A DNA stretch of 64,000 nt from Gillisella vitis (GCF_021559775.1 NZ_CP056047.1:2418001-2482000); one strand, 5' to 3'; counted from the first letter of the stretch, positions 54,798 to 63,424 are shown. The notes: generated by a model not told the origin, from the sequence alone. Program-made: numbers and translations.

Positions 54798-55835
54798 ATG
54801 GCAGACAGTAGTCCACGCCTCGATTTGCCTTATATCCTGCCCTCCCAGGCCCAGAAACATGTCACCCATAACGAAGCACTGCTGGTTCTCGATGCAGTAA
54901 CGCAGCTTGTGATTGAGGGCACTTTTACCACGCCACCTACCTCCCCTGCCGCTGGTACCTGTTACTGGGTTGCCGCCACCGCGACGGATGCCTGGGCTGG
55001 CAAGGAAGCGCATATCGCCGCCTGGCAGGATGATAGCTGGGCTTTCCTGGCACCCGCCGCCGGTTGGCGCGCTTATGTCCGTGCGACAGGCCGATTGCAG
55101 ACCTATGACGGCACGGCCTGGCAGGATCTCGCCCTGCCCGACACGGCCACCTTTTCCCGGCTTGGTATCAATGCCACGGCTGATGATACCAACCGGCTGG
55201 CAGTGTCGAGCGATGCCGTGCTTTTCAATCATGCCGGTGGCGACAACAGGTTCAAACTCAACAAGGCGGGCGAAAGCAATACAGCAACGCTGCTTTACCA
55301 ATCCAATTGGCAAGGCCGCGCCGAAATGGGGCTGGCCGGGTCGGACCAGTTCAGCATCAAAGTCTGCAATGACAGTGGCAGTTGGACCACCGCCCTGCTG
55401 ATTAGCGGCGACGGAACCGTCACCCAGCCCGCAAGACCCGCCGCCAGGGCCGAACTGACCAGCCCGTCCCTTGCGGTTTCCGGCGGCATGGTCACCGGCT
55501 TTAACGGGCTGGCCATCAGTCAGGGCAATGTGCTGCTTGCCACCGCGACGGCAAGCGGCAATGGCCAGAGCCTGAAAGTGCCAGTCGCCGGGCTGTACCT
55601 GATCACTGTCACCCTCTCCACAACAGCTACCAACACCTATACCGCTACCGTGGTGGATAGCGCCCAGACGAGCCTTGCAAAGATGACCGTTGGCACCACC
55701 GCCGCCGCTACAGAGACCCATGCGACAGCCCTGATCACGCTGGAGGCCGGTGCGGAAATCAGCCTGTTGCATAATGGCACGGCCACATTTGCCACCACCG
55801 GTGCGGGCGTAAAATTTTCGATATTTCTAATATGA
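54798..55835 (+). CDS. DUF2793-domain protein with jelly-roll-like C-terminus
   Basis: Protein of 345 residues. The N-terminal about 90 residues are DUF2793 ('PRLDLPYILPSQAQKHVTHNE' region, then 'CYWVAATATDAWAGKEAHIAAW'), a family seen in prophage tail regions and rhizobial chromosomes. The middle is repeat-poor beta sequence. The last about 125 residues ('KVPVAGLYLITVTLS' to 'GVKFSIFLI') resemble a C1q/TNF-like trimeric jelly roll. No signal peptide. The ATG at 54798 has ggag upstream. No other phage genes are adjacent, so it may be a domesticated tail or surface protein. Confidence 0.75.
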   Translation: MADSSPRLDLPYILPSQAQKHVTHNEALLVLDAVTQLVIEGTFTTPPTSPAAGTCYWVAATATDAWAGKEAHIAAWQDDSWAFLAPAAGWRAYVRATGRLQTYDGTAWQDLALPDTATFSRLGINATADDTNRLAVSSDAVLFNHAGGDNRFKLNKAGESNTATLLYQSNWQGRAEMGLAGSDQFSIKVCNDSGSWTTALLISGDGTVTQPARPAARAELTSPSLAVSGGMVTGFNGLAISQGNVLLATATASGNGQSLKVPVAGLYLITVTLSTTATNTYTATVVDSAQTSLAKMTVGTTAAATETHATALITLEAGAEISLLHNGTATFATTGAGVKFSIFLI

Positions 55836-56123
55836 CATCCACTATCGTCGTCAAGATGGCGTAGCAAAATGGCAACAATGTTCCGAATTGAGAAAATAGA
55901 CCCAAGAAGAAACATTTGCTTCAGAAGGTTAACCATTCATTAAGTTTGTTCATGACGAGCGCCCTATTTGGGACTACATAAGCCACAAGAACTTTAGTCG
56001 GGAACAAATGGCGGTGCGAAAGCGGAGGAAACACACTCTGCCCGCAACTGCACGCAACCAAGAATCTGGAACAGTCGACACCGGCAAAATCGGATCGGCT
56101 GCTCTAGGAGGGACGAGGCTGGA
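55836..56123. other. Promoter region of the sugar transferase
   Basis: 288 bp, no gene. It contains a perfect CtrA box at 55929-55943. A short frame (56008-56211) overlaps the sugar transferase in another phase and is not credible. Confidence 0.5.
55929..55943 (+). promoter_or_regulatory. CtrA box (TTAA-N7-TTAA) upstream of the sugar transferase, perfect
   Basis: TTAACCATTCATTAA also contains TTAACCAT, the variant linked to CtrA promoters. It lies 180 bp upstream of the sugar transferase ATG. Confidence 0.6.
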
Positions 56124-56804
56124 ATGGGTGTACCGCATGCACAGCAAGGCCTTCAGGCACGTCGCATCAACCGACGACGGACACGTCTTTCAAGACATCG
56201 GGTTCATCTGATTGCAAAACGAAGCCTCGACATCCTGATCTCGATCAGTGCATTGACGGTCTTGCTGCCATTTCTACTGTCGATCGCCGCACTGATCAAA
56301 CTCACCTCCCCCGGCCCGGTCCTGTTTCGGCAGATCCGCTGGGGCCGCGACCAGCAGAAAATCCGCATCTACAAATTCCGCACCATGTATGCTGCGGAAT
56401 GTGACGATAGCGGCGTGCGGCAAACCACCGAAAACGATCCCCGTATTACTGTCGTCGGTGCGGTCCTGCGGCGCACCAATATCGACGAACTTCCACAATT
56501 ACTGAATGTGTTGAAGGGCGACATGTCGCTGGTCGGGCCACGCTGCCACGCGATCGGCATGTTGGCCGCCGGCATGCCCTACGAGGATCTGGTTAGCGAC
56601 TATCATCACCGTCATCAGGTCAAGCCCGGTCTGACCGGCCTTGCCCAGATGCGTGGCCTGCGTGGACCAACCGGTTCCGCCGCCAAAGCCCGCGCCCGGA
56701 TCGCCGCCGACTTGTTTTATGTGGATAATTTTTCGTTCTGGCTCGATATCAAGATCATTCTCGGCACCATCCACTCAGAACTGACTTGCGGCAAAGGCTT
56801 TTAA
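56124..56804 (+). CDS. Exopolysaccharide priming sugar transferase (ExoY/WcaJ-like)
   Basis: Polyprenyl-phosphate sugar-1-phosphate transferase of 226 residues. After a basic N-terminus come one membrane segment ('[20 protein letters not shown]'), '[21 protein letters not shown]', 'YKFRTMY', and the catalytic '[21 protein letters not shown]' region. It would start repeat-unit synthesis of a surface polysaccharide. The usual Pro-Arg-Pro is Pro-Arg-Cys here. gagg precedes the ATG. No other EPS genes are next to it; cysC and cysQ lie 3 kb upstream. Confidence 0.88.
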   Translation: MGVPHAQQGLQARRINRRRTRLSRHRVHLIAKRSLDILISISALTVLLPFLLSIAALIKLTSPGPVLFRQIRWGRDQQKIRIYKFRTMYAAECDDSGVRQTTENDPRITVVGAVLRRTNIDELPQLLNVLKGDMSLVGPRCHAIGMLAAGMPYEDLVSDYHHRHQVKPGLTGLAQMRGLRGPTGSAAKARARIAADLFYVDNFSFWLDIKIILGTIHSELTCGKGF

Positions 56805-57355
56805 AGAGAAGGATCTCACCTGAGAGGGCCGAAATTATCCGATAAAAACACCGCCAACTGTGAGCGGGACTGCAAATTCTTTCCATATTCGACAAATTTG
56901 TCTCGAAAAAACGCAAGTTCACGACCCCCGCCCAGCGGCCAAGTCCGTCCAAACGGTCTCCTGATGCCTTTGATTCGCACAGCGCGCTGCCAAAATTCAA
57001 ATTCTGTCAAGTCAGCACAACTGAGTGATCACGAATTATTAAATCCAAACCGTAGGATTTCATCGAAATCAAAATTTACACAAATTTTTTTGAGTAAAAA
57101 TAGATCTCTGCTGATAGTTTAACGGCAATAAAGTTTGCGATAAACCCCATATATACATAGAATTTATGCATTCGCACTTACGCTCGGCTTGTCAGAGTGT
57201 CGTCTTCATCCGAAAACGCCGTTTCTACGTGACATCAGCAGCCTTGGCCAAGTCCCTAAAATTCTTATCAAATTGTTACCCGGTGCTTAGGTAATTTTTA
57301 AAGGTGCGGCGTTAGATTTCTGGTCTGTGGTCTTGAGTTTGTATTAGAGAGTCCA
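56805..57355. other. Long AT-rich intergenic region before sciP
   Basis: About 550 bp without a credible gene. It is unusually AT-rich around 57000-57180. It must hold the sciP promoter; a 7-of-8 CtrA box is at 57287-57301. Confidence 0.5.
57287..57301 (+). promoter_or_regulatory. CtrA-like box upstream of sciP (7 of 8)
   Basis: TTAG-N7-TTAA, one mismatch to the consensus, 54 bp upstream of the sciP ATG. In Caulobacter, sciP is activated by CtrA. Confidence 0.5.
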
Positions 57356-57631
57356 ATGACCGAAACGATACGCCCGCGAGTTAAATATGTTATCGGCCCT
57401 GACGGCAGTCCGTTGACAATTGCCGACCTGCCGCCAGCAAATACCCGTCGCTGGGTCATCCGCCGCAAGGCAGAGGTTGTGGCTGCCGTGCGCGGTGGCC
57501 TGTTGAGCCTTGAAGAAGCGTGTGAGCGCTATACGCTGACCGTGGAGGAATTCCTGTCATGGCAGGCCTCCATCAACGACCATGGCTTGCAGGGCCTCAG
57601 AACGACCCGTATCCAGCAATACCGTCATTAA
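57356..57631 (+). CDS. sciP: CtrA inhibitor SciP (DUF1153)
   Basis: Small helix-turn-helix protein of 91 residues that in Caulobacter binds CtrA and blocks its activation of transcription. The sequence is the DUF1153 pattern throughout: 'RVKYVIGPDGSPLTIADLPP', 'NTRRWVIRRKAEVVAAVRGG', 'LSLEEACERYTLTVEEFLSW'. The ATG is preceded by a modest ribosome site. It lies 1.5 kb from ctrA. Confidence 0.93.
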   Translation: MTETIRPRVKYVIGPDGSPLTIADLPPANTRRWVIRRKAEVVAAVRGGLLSLEEACERYTLTVEEFLSWQASINDHGLQGLRTTRIQQYRH

Positions 57632-58370
57632 AATCAGACGGGGCCTGGGATTGGGGCCGGGCCTGAAGACGAAGGCTCGAAGAGGTCGACCACACCCTCA
57701 CCTTGCCAGATCATGCCTTGAAGGAATTGCAAATATCTCAGATGCCTCAGGGTATTTGAGATATTTGCAAAGCCCTACGATCAGCCATTTTCAAGATCGC
57801 TTTGATTAATGCACCAGCGGAGCTACGGCGTATATCGTGGGCAAAGTGCCTCTGCGATCGGACGTGTTACGCCTCAGTGACAAAGCCAGGCAACCGACCG
57901 ACTGTATATCCAGCCGATTGTCGTGAGAGATTTGATTTTTCGATTTCCACTCCGCCGAATGTGCCCCAGGCAAATCCCTTAAGCTTTTTTCAGCCTTCAG
58001 TTAACCCAGACGCCTTCCCAGTCACCACAGGACGTTGGGATGTGAATGGTTTTCACCGGAAGCTGCTGTCCCCTCACCTATCACAGATGTCGGCTTCATA
58101 GGGGATCGGTCCGGATATTGGACCGAACCGTGGACCGTGTGGGGGAACTCCGATGCAAAACGCTGATTATCGCAGCGGGCGAGCGAAGGTTTTTTTACAT
58201 GATGCCGCCGTGGGCATCCTTAATCGGGCAAATAGCTGAAAAAATAAATATCATATGGTCGCGGATGAAAAGGCCGTTCCATTCCATGTGAACGGCCAGG
58301 CAATGAAACCATCATCGAGCAGGTCCCATTCCCTGCCTGCCTTTGTCATCTACGATCAGGATCTTCGCCG
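57632..58370. other. Intergenic region between sciP and the fliJ-like gene
   Basis: About 740 bp. Repeat copy 3 is at 57727-57800. Short frames (57802-58101, 58046-58291) have neither ribosome sites nor recognisable products. It may be a remnant of a lost gene; nothing could be identified. Confidence 0.5.
57727..57800 (+). repeat. Dispersed palindromic repeat, copy 3 (second half degraded)
   Basis: TTGCAAATATCTCA (57727-57740) pairs exactly with TGAGATATTTGCAA (57757-57770). The second hairpin seen in copies 1 and 2 is decayed here (cgatcagccattttcaagatcg region). Confidence 0.65.
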
Positions 58371-58721
58371 TTAAGCGCGAGCCCGCTGCTGGCTGTCGCG
58401 CTCTTCCAACGCAGCTGCCTTGGCATGTTCAGCCTCGGCCAGTTCCAGTGACAGTTCCGCGGCATCTTGCTGAACCTTCAGCTCGCGAATCGAATCCTGC
58501 AGGTTATCGGCACGCTGGCGGGCGGCCTTTGCAAAAGTCGGATAGGCGAAATGCGAAGCATCCGTGATGCCCGCCTTTTTTTCTTCCAGAGAAATCTGAT
58601 TCTCCAGTTCCTTGGCCATACGTTCAAATTCAGACATCATTAACTGCAATTGTTGCAGCTGCCGACGCTTCTCGGTAACCTGAAATGCCTTCAGGCGAAC
58701 TAGGCTGTCACGCGACTTCAT
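58371..58721 (-). CDS. FliJ-like flagellar export chaperone (putative)
   Basis: Protein of 116 residues, nearly all coiled-coil: 'LVRLKAFQVTEKRRQLQQLQ', 'ELENQISLEEKK', and further Glu/Ala-rich heptads. Size and character match FliJ, which helps the flagellar ATPase FliI. FliJ sequences are weakly conserved, so the call rests on length, coiled coil and the known closeness of fliJ-like genes to ctrA in alphaproteobacteria. ATG 58721 has gggag 8 nt upstream. fliI is not in the window. Confidence 0.65.
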   Translation of the reverse strand: MKSRDSLVRLKAFQVTEKRRQLQQLQLMMSEFERMAKELENQISLEEKKAGITDASHFAYPTFAKAARQRADNLQDSIRELKVQQDAAELSLELAEAEHAKAAALEERDSQQRARA

Positions 58722-59166
58722 ACGCAATACTCCCGTGATGCGAGACATCCCGCCGTCACTCTGTTTTGACATCGCCCGCTGACATTTAAACGAATCACCG
58801 CGAAAAAATCTCACGGCGTTAACAAAAAACTACCTTTGGTAACCTTTCGTTTACGGGCATCGTTAATGATAAGGGAGATCTTTTAAAGGTCGGTAAATGC
58901 CCGGGTCCAAAATGCAGGACAATGACAATGATGAGTCAATTGAATCGCTTAAGGGGTTTTCTTCCCTTTTCGATTCATCTGTGGCGATGAGAAAATGACA
59001 TATGAATCAGGAGGCTAGGCATTATGCTTAATAAATTCGTTACACCTTGCCAGAGTGAATCAGAATTTGTTAACCATTTGGTGGCAGCCTTCAAATCAGG
59101 CAACGACTGGATCCGTATCGCGTAGTGGGCCATTCAGACCTTTCGGCGGCGGTAAAGGGGATAATT
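58722..59166. promoter_or_regulatory. ctrA upstream region with GANTC sites
   Basis: 445 bp between the divergent fliJ-like and ctrA genes. Five GANTC (CcrM methylation) sites occur at 58933, 58942, 58972, 59004 and 59057. A TTAACCAT motif is at 59070-59077. A 7-of-8 CtrA-like box, TTAA-N7-TAAA, lies near 58880. These are features of methylation-timed, self-regulated ctrA promoters. Confidence 0.65.
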
Positions 59167-59868
59167 ATGCGGGTTCTACTCATCGAAGACGACAGCGCCA
59201 CAGCGCAGAGCATCGAACTGATGCTCAAGTCCGAAAGTTTTAACGTCTACACCACCGATCTCGGTGAGGAAGGCGTCGACCTCGGGAAACTATACGACTA
59301 CGACATCATCCTGCTGGACCTCAATCTTCCCGACATGTCGGGTTACGAGGTTTTGAGAACGCTTCGCCTGTCCAAGGTCAAGACACCTATCCTCATCCTG
59401 TCCGGCATGGCCGGCATTGAGGACAAGGTTCGCGGTCTCGGCTTCGGCGCTGACGATTACATGACAAAGCCGTTCCACAAGGACGAGCTTGTTGCCCGCA
59501 TCCATGCGATCGTTCGTCGTTCCAAGGGCCATGCCCAGTCGATCATCATCACCGGCGAACTGATCGTCAATCTCGACGCCAAAACCGTCGAAGTTGGTGG
59601 CCAGCGCGTTCACCTGACCGGCAAGGAATACCAGATGCTGGAGCTGCTTTCGCTCCGCAAAGGTACCACGCTGACCAAGGAAATGTTCCTGAACCATCTC
59701 TATGGTGGCATGGACGAGCCGGAACTGAAAATCATCGACGTGTTCATCTGCAAGCTTCGCAAGAAGCTGGCCAATGCCGCCGGTGGTGCAAACTATATCG
59801 AAACCGTCTGGGGCCGTGGCTATGTGCTGCGCGAACCCGACAGTGCCGAATATATGGAAACGGCCTGA
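59167..59868 (+). CDS. ctrA: Cell-cycle response regulator CtrA
   Basis: OmpR-type regulator of 233 residues, the alphaproteobacterial cell-cycle master regulator. Receiver with acidic pocket '[17 protein letters not shown]', phospho-acceptor Asp51 in '[20 protein letters not shown]', and Lys in '[13 protein letters not shown]'. The C-terminal winged helix has '[21 protein letters not shown]' (in part) and '[10 protein letters not shown]'. ATG 59167 gives the canonical 'MRVLLIEDD' start. chpT (60759), needed for its phosphorylation, and sciP are nearby. Confidence 0.97.
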   Translation: MRVLLIEDDSATAQSIELMLKSESFNVYTTDLGEEGVDLGKLYDYDIILLDLNLPDMSGYEVLRTLRLSKVKTPILILSGMAGIEDKVRGLGFGADDYMTKPFHKDELVARIHAIVRRSKGHAQSIIITGELIVNLDAKTVEVGGQRVHLTGKEYQMLELLSLRKGTTLTKEMFLNHLYGGMDEPELKIIDVFICKLRKKLANAAGGANYIETVWGRGYVLREPDSAEYMETA

Positions 59869-59958
59869 CACCGGTTTGTCGTTACAACGGGGCGTTATTC
59901 GTAACGCCTCGCCGTAAATCCCCACCAGTGCCACTCCCGCGCGAGATCGTATGATCTC

Positions 59959-59989
59959 AAAAAAGTCCCTGCATTGCCGGGACTTTTTT
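59959..59989. terminator. Rho-independent terminator behind ctrA
   Basis: AAAAAAGTCCC (59959-59969) and GGGACTTTTTT (59979-59989) with a 9-nt loop and T runs on both strands, 90 bp after the ctrA stop. It may also serve the convergent receiver gene. Confidence 0.9.
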
Positions 59990-60112
59990 GCGTTGAAGAA
60001 AATGGATTGCTGTGACGCGCGACTACGGGGACAGACCATGCATTTAAAGAATCGGACCGAACGTTAACAACCGGTTTTCGAATAAATCCGCCCTGTCTGG
60101 AGTGATTCGGGA

Positions 60113-60472
60113 TCAGGCGGCTTCGCGGTCACTGAACACTTCGGTCAGTGTTTTCCGGTCGAAGGGCTTCAGCAGGAAGTCGCTGGCTCCGGCCCGTTTG
60201 CCTTGCATCATGTGTTTCAGGTCGGCTTCGATGACGCAATAGAAGATCCGCACCGTTTTGCCCTCCGGCATGGCCCGGATATTGGTGATCAGTCCAAGCG
60301 CGCCTTCCAGACCCGAATCAACGATGATCACATGCGGTAATTGTGCTTCGCAAGCCAGCATCGCCTCGCGCGCCGTGGATGCTTCCGTCACTCCAAAACC
60401 CAGTTCGGACAGAATTTTACGGCCAACCTTACGAACGATATCTGACGAGTCAGCAATGATCAGGTTCTTCAT
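60113..60472 (-). CDS. Single-domain response regulator
   Basis: Receiver-only protein of 119 residues. The phospho-acceptor is Asp52 in 'HVIIVDSGLEG'; acidic residues Asp8 and Asp11 are in 'LIIADSSDIVRKVG'; the conserved lysine is Lys102 in 'DFLLKPF'. The first acidic pair is split (A-D-S-S-D instead of D-D), and the usual switch Thr/Ser region reads 'FYCVIEAD', so signalling may be atypical. It precedes chpT's end on the same strand and is probably part of the same phosphorelay network. Its output is unknown. Confidence 0.8.
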   Translation of the reverse strand: MKNLIIADSSDIVRKVGRKILSELGFGVTEASTAREAMLACEAQLPHVIIVDSGLEGALGLITNIRAMPEGKTVRIFYCVIEADLKHMMQGKRAGASDFLLKPFDRKTLTEVFSDREAA

Positions 60473-60500
60473 GCCGATCCCCTTTCGATGCCCATGGACC

Positions 60501-60528
60501 TTGCTTAAACATCAAAAAGATTAAGCAA
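60501..60528. promoter_or_regulatory. Inverted repeat upstream of the single-domain regulator
   Basis: TTGCTTAA (60501-60508) and TTAAGCAA (60521-60528), 12 bp apart, 28 bp upstream of the ATG. It is a possible operator. Confidence 0.35.
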
Positions 60529-60707
60529 TTTTCCAAAAGAGCAAGCGGCGCGCCCCGTGCACCGCGTCTTTACCCATTGTCGCCGCAGCCCGCGGTCTGA
60601 CTCTGCCCATATTTCAAACCCTCAATGGATTTGAGATATCTGCGCTATCTTTATGGTAAATCCAGAATACTAAGGAAACATTACCCGTCTCTGGTGGGAA
60701 CGGAAAG

Positions 60708-60738
60708 CGGCGCCCGAAGCCTGAGACACCGGGCGCCG
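60708..60738 (-). terminator. Probable terminator of chpT
   Basis: CGGCGCCCG (60708-60716) and CGGGCGCCG (60730-60738), a 9-bp GC-only stem, 20 bp beyond the chpT stop. No strong T run. Confidence 0.5.
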
Positions 60739-60758
60739 TCGAGCATCTTTATGCGTGA

Positions 60759-61409
60759 TCAGCCGGCCGCAACTGATTCGGCGGTGAAGGTAATTTCGCC
60801 TTCGCCGATGCTGTATTTCAGCTCCATCGATGATTCGTCGGCCAGCAACACCGTGTAATAGGGCTGGATAGAGTGGGCATCGACAGCTTCTTCCATCTGG
60901 CCATTGCAGATTTCGGCGAATTTCGGCGGCACACGCAGCATGCGGCCCTTGGCGACGATGGTAAATTTCGCGTCATATTCCGGATTTTCCAGCGTCACAT
61001 CCAGCGAGCCGCCGCGCGGAATGGCGCCGTAGGCCACCAGCATCAGGTTCATCAGCAGTTTGACCCGGTTCTTGGCGATAATGGCGCGCGGGCCGTTCCA
61101 GGTAATTTCGGTTTTCTTTTCGGCGGCAGCGAAATCCTTGACGGCTTTCTCGGCCTCGCCCGTATCGATCGACGCACCGACCGAGCCCGAGGCACCAAAT
61201 GCCAGTCGGGCGAATTTCAACCGAACCGAAGCATTCAGCGCGCTGGTGCGAATCAGGTCCATGGCATCGGCATCCGCCCCGCCTTCATCCAGCAGTTCCA
61301 GCCCGTTATTGATGGCGCCAACCGGCGAAATGACATCATGGCAGACGCGGCTGCACAGCAGGGCTGCCAGATCGGGTCCGGCCAGCGTTAGGTTCACGTT
61401 CTTGAGCAT
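60759..61409 (-). CDS. chpT: Histidine phosphotransferase ChpT
   Basis: Phosphotransfer protein of 216 residues that passes phosphate from CckA to CtrA and CpdR. It has a histidine-kinase-like fold without ATP-binding activity. The phosphorylated His24 is in 'LLCSRVCHDVISPVGAINNG' and the region 'VKLLMNLMLVAYGAIPRGG' follows the degenerate ATPase fold. The normal place near ctrA supports the call. Confidence 0.93.
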   Translation of the reverse strand: MLKNVNLTLAGPDLAALLCSRVCHDVISPVGAINNGLELLDEGGADADAMDLIRTSALNASVRLKFARLAFGASGSVGASIDTGEAEKAVKDFAAAEKKTEITWNGPRAIIAKNRVKLLMNLMLVAYGAIPRGGSLDVTLENPEYDAKFTIVAKGRMLRVPPKFAEICNGQMEEAVDAHSIQPYYTVLLADESSMELKYSIGEGEITFTAESVAAG

Positions 61410-61505
61410 CGAATTCTCCTCGACGGCAAAGTCTGTTATCGGCTGAGAGGCATAGCTGCCCCATCAAGCCGCATGATGTCGACGCCATAATGACACCATA
61501 TTTGG

Positions 61506-61520
61506 TAAACCCATTGTTAA
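61506..61520 (+). promoter_or_regulatory. CtrA-like box upstream of the EipA-like gene (7 of 8)
   Basis: TAAA-N7-TTAA, one mismatch to consensus, 68 bp upstream of the EipA-like ATG. Confidence 0.45.
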
Positions 61521-61588
61521 TACGAAGTCATCAAGATGGAAGTCCGGTCTCATCAGAGCCGATTCTATTCATATCCGAGGAGGAAGCG

Positions 61589-62176
61589 ATGCGCTTTTCC
61601 ATCATTCGGGACCTTTTCAGGACCTGGATTGTAACGGCTGGCGTGGTTGCGGCAAGTGTTGTTTCGCAGCCCGCGACTGCAATGGCGCAGGGCGATCAAT
61701 ATACCATGCAGGAAGTGGTCGATGCCGGCCACTCCTTCTTCGGCTCGACCAGCGGCGCGCTGGCCAAGGTGATCGAGAAGGCGTTCGGGCAATATGGCCT
61801 ACCCAATGGCTACATTCTCGGCCAGGAAGGCTCCGGCGCGTTTATTGCTGGCCTTACCTATGGCGAAGGCACGCTCTATACCAAAAATGCCGGTCAGCAC
61901 CCCGTCTTCTGGCAGGGGCCGTCGCTCGGCATCGATTACGGTGGCAATGGCAGCCGCACGATGATGCTGGTCTATAACCTACCCGCCGTCGGCAGCCTCT
62001 ACAGCCGCTATGGCGGCGTCAGCGGCTCCGCCTATGTGGTGGCCGGCGTCGGCATGACGGCGCTGAAAAACAACAATATGGTTCTGGTCCCAATCCGCAC
62101 CGGCGTCGGTGCAAGGCTTGGCGTCAATGTCGGCTATCTTAAGCTGACCCAATCCTCCACCTGGAACCCCTTCTGA
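61589..62176 (+). CDS. EipA-like periplasmic protein (DUF1134)
   Basis: Exported protein of 195 residues. Signal peptide to about residue 34 ('VVAASVVSQPATAMAQ'), then the DUF1134 domain: 'GHSFFGSTSGALAKVIEKAF', 'GYILGQEGSGAFIAGLTYGEG' and 'VGARLGVNVGYLKLTQ'. In Brucella the DUF1134 protein EipA supports envelope integrity and is part of the CtrA network. ATG 61589 has ggagg 5 nt upstream. A 7-of-8 CtrA box lies upstream. Confidence 0.88.
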   Translation: MRFSIIRDLFRTWIVTAGVVAASVVSQPATAMAQGDQYTMQEVVDAGHSFFGSTSGALAKVIEKAFGQYGLPNGYILGQEGSGAFIAGLTYGEGTLYTKNAGQHPVFWQGPSLGIDYGGNGSRTMMLVYNLPAVGSLYSRYGGVSGSAYVVAGVGMTALKNNNMVLVPIRTGVGARLGVNVGYLKLTQSSTWNPF

Positions 62177-62339
62177 CCTCCACCGGCTTGGTTGATGTCA
62201 AGTCGGTCCATTGCCCGCAACTGCTGTTGTCGAACATGAACAGGCTAAGATGGAATGGCATAGGGTTTTGGTTTACAGAATGCGCATCTGGACCGTCATC
62301 TGACACTTTGGGAACTGCTCTAACGGATATGGCACCGCC

Positions 62340-63062
62340 GTGATCGAATACGCCCTGCTCTTTGCATTGGGATTTGCCGCCGCAGCACTTCTGGCGGCGT
62401 TGATCAGCCCTGCCATCCATGGCCGCATCGTTGCCTATACCGAACGACGTCTGCGGGCCACCGCCCCTCTCGGCCCGGAAGAAGTCCGTGCCCAGAAGGA
62501 CATGGTCCGCGCCGTTTATGCCGCCGAAAATGCGAAACTGTCCTATGACCTACGGCGCGAGCGGGAGTATTTCGTCGCCGTCAAAGCCGCCGCCGACCAG
62601 GCCCAGGCGGAAGCGATCCGCGCGCTTGGAGCCGAAGATGCCCTGAAGGAGCAGATCCACGCCATGAGCAACGAGGCAGGGGCACTGCGCGTCGAACTTC
62701 GCCAGAACCAGGCTCAGATGGAACAGCTGAAAGCCACGCTACAGCGCCACGAAGCGATGGTCGCCAGCCGCGATCTCGACATTGAGGCGCTAACCGTCAA
62801 GCTGACACGCCTGGAGGCGGACCTGGCTGCCCGCAATCGGGAAACCGCCAGCCACAAGCACCAGACAGAAGACCTGCAATTGCGCCTCCAGGATTTGCGC
62901 ACCGAACGCGAGACATTGCGCGACGAGGCCAAGGCCGCCGCCAGCCGCGCCCAGAAGGCCGAGCAACGGCTTCTCCAGGAGGAAGACAAGGTGCTGCGGC
63001 TGGAAGAGCGGCTGGAACGCCTGCAAAAGACCGAACCCCCTGTGCAACAGGTCGCCAAATGA
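62340..63062 (+). CDS. Membrane-anchored coiled-coil protein
   Basis: Protein of 240 residues with one N-terminal membrane helix (about 3-25, 'YALLFALGFAAAALLAALI') followed by a long coiled coil (about 60-230, heptads rich in Glu, Ala, Leu, Arg). It resembles ring-like or structural filament proteins but no family is recognised. GTG start; no strong ribosome site. It is coupled to the next gene by an ATGA overlap. Confidence 0.75.
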   Translation: MIEYALLFALGFAAAALLAALISPAIHGRIVAYTERRLRATAPLGPEEVRAQKDMVRAVYAAENAKLSYDLRREREYFVAVKAAADQAQAEAIRALGAEDALKEQIHAMSNEAGALRVELRQNQAQMEQLKATLQRHEAMVASRDLDIEALTVKLTRLEADLAARNRETASHKHQTEDLQLRLQDLRTERETLRDEAKAAASRAQKAEQRLLQEEDKVLRLEERLERLQKTEPPVQQVAK

Positions 63063-63367
63063 GTAAAAGCCCGCTGAATATGCAGCACCCCACGCCCGAA
63101 GCACTCGAAACGCTCGCCGACGATTTGCGTCAGCGCAGCGAAGCGCTCAATTCCCGGCTGCTTGCTGACAATGGTGTCGAGGAAGACGCGGCCCTGCGCG
63201 CGCAAATCGCCGAAATCGCCGCCGGGATGATCGTGTTCACCGCCCGCAAGGAAGGCGAAGCATCGCCGATCCCGGCCCTGCTGGCAAAACCTGCCCCCAG
63301 CGCCGATGCGCCGCAACCGCTGCTGGACCGGATCAGGGCGGTAGCGCCGGATCTTCTGAACGATTGA
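63059..63367 (+). CDS. Small hypothetical protein
   Basis: Soluble protein of 102 residues, helical, acidic N-terminal half ('PEALETLADDLRQRSEALNSR'), proline-rich near the end. No family recognised. It overlaps the stop of the coiled-coil gene (ATGA), so the two are likely one unit. Confidence 0.7.
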   Translation: MSKSPLNMQHPTPEALETLADDLRQRSEALNSRLLADNGVEEDAALRAQIAEIAAGMIVFTARKEGEASPIPALLAKPAPSADAPQPLLDRIRAVAPDLLND

Positions 63368-63424
63368 GCCTATCGCCTCGCAGAACAGGATGGCGCAGCG
63401 AGATGAGGGGCCACCGCCACGCCG

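Noticed and set aside
56008..56211. 67-codon frame before the sugar transferase
   Set aside because: It overlaps the sugar transferase start in another phase and has no recognisable product.
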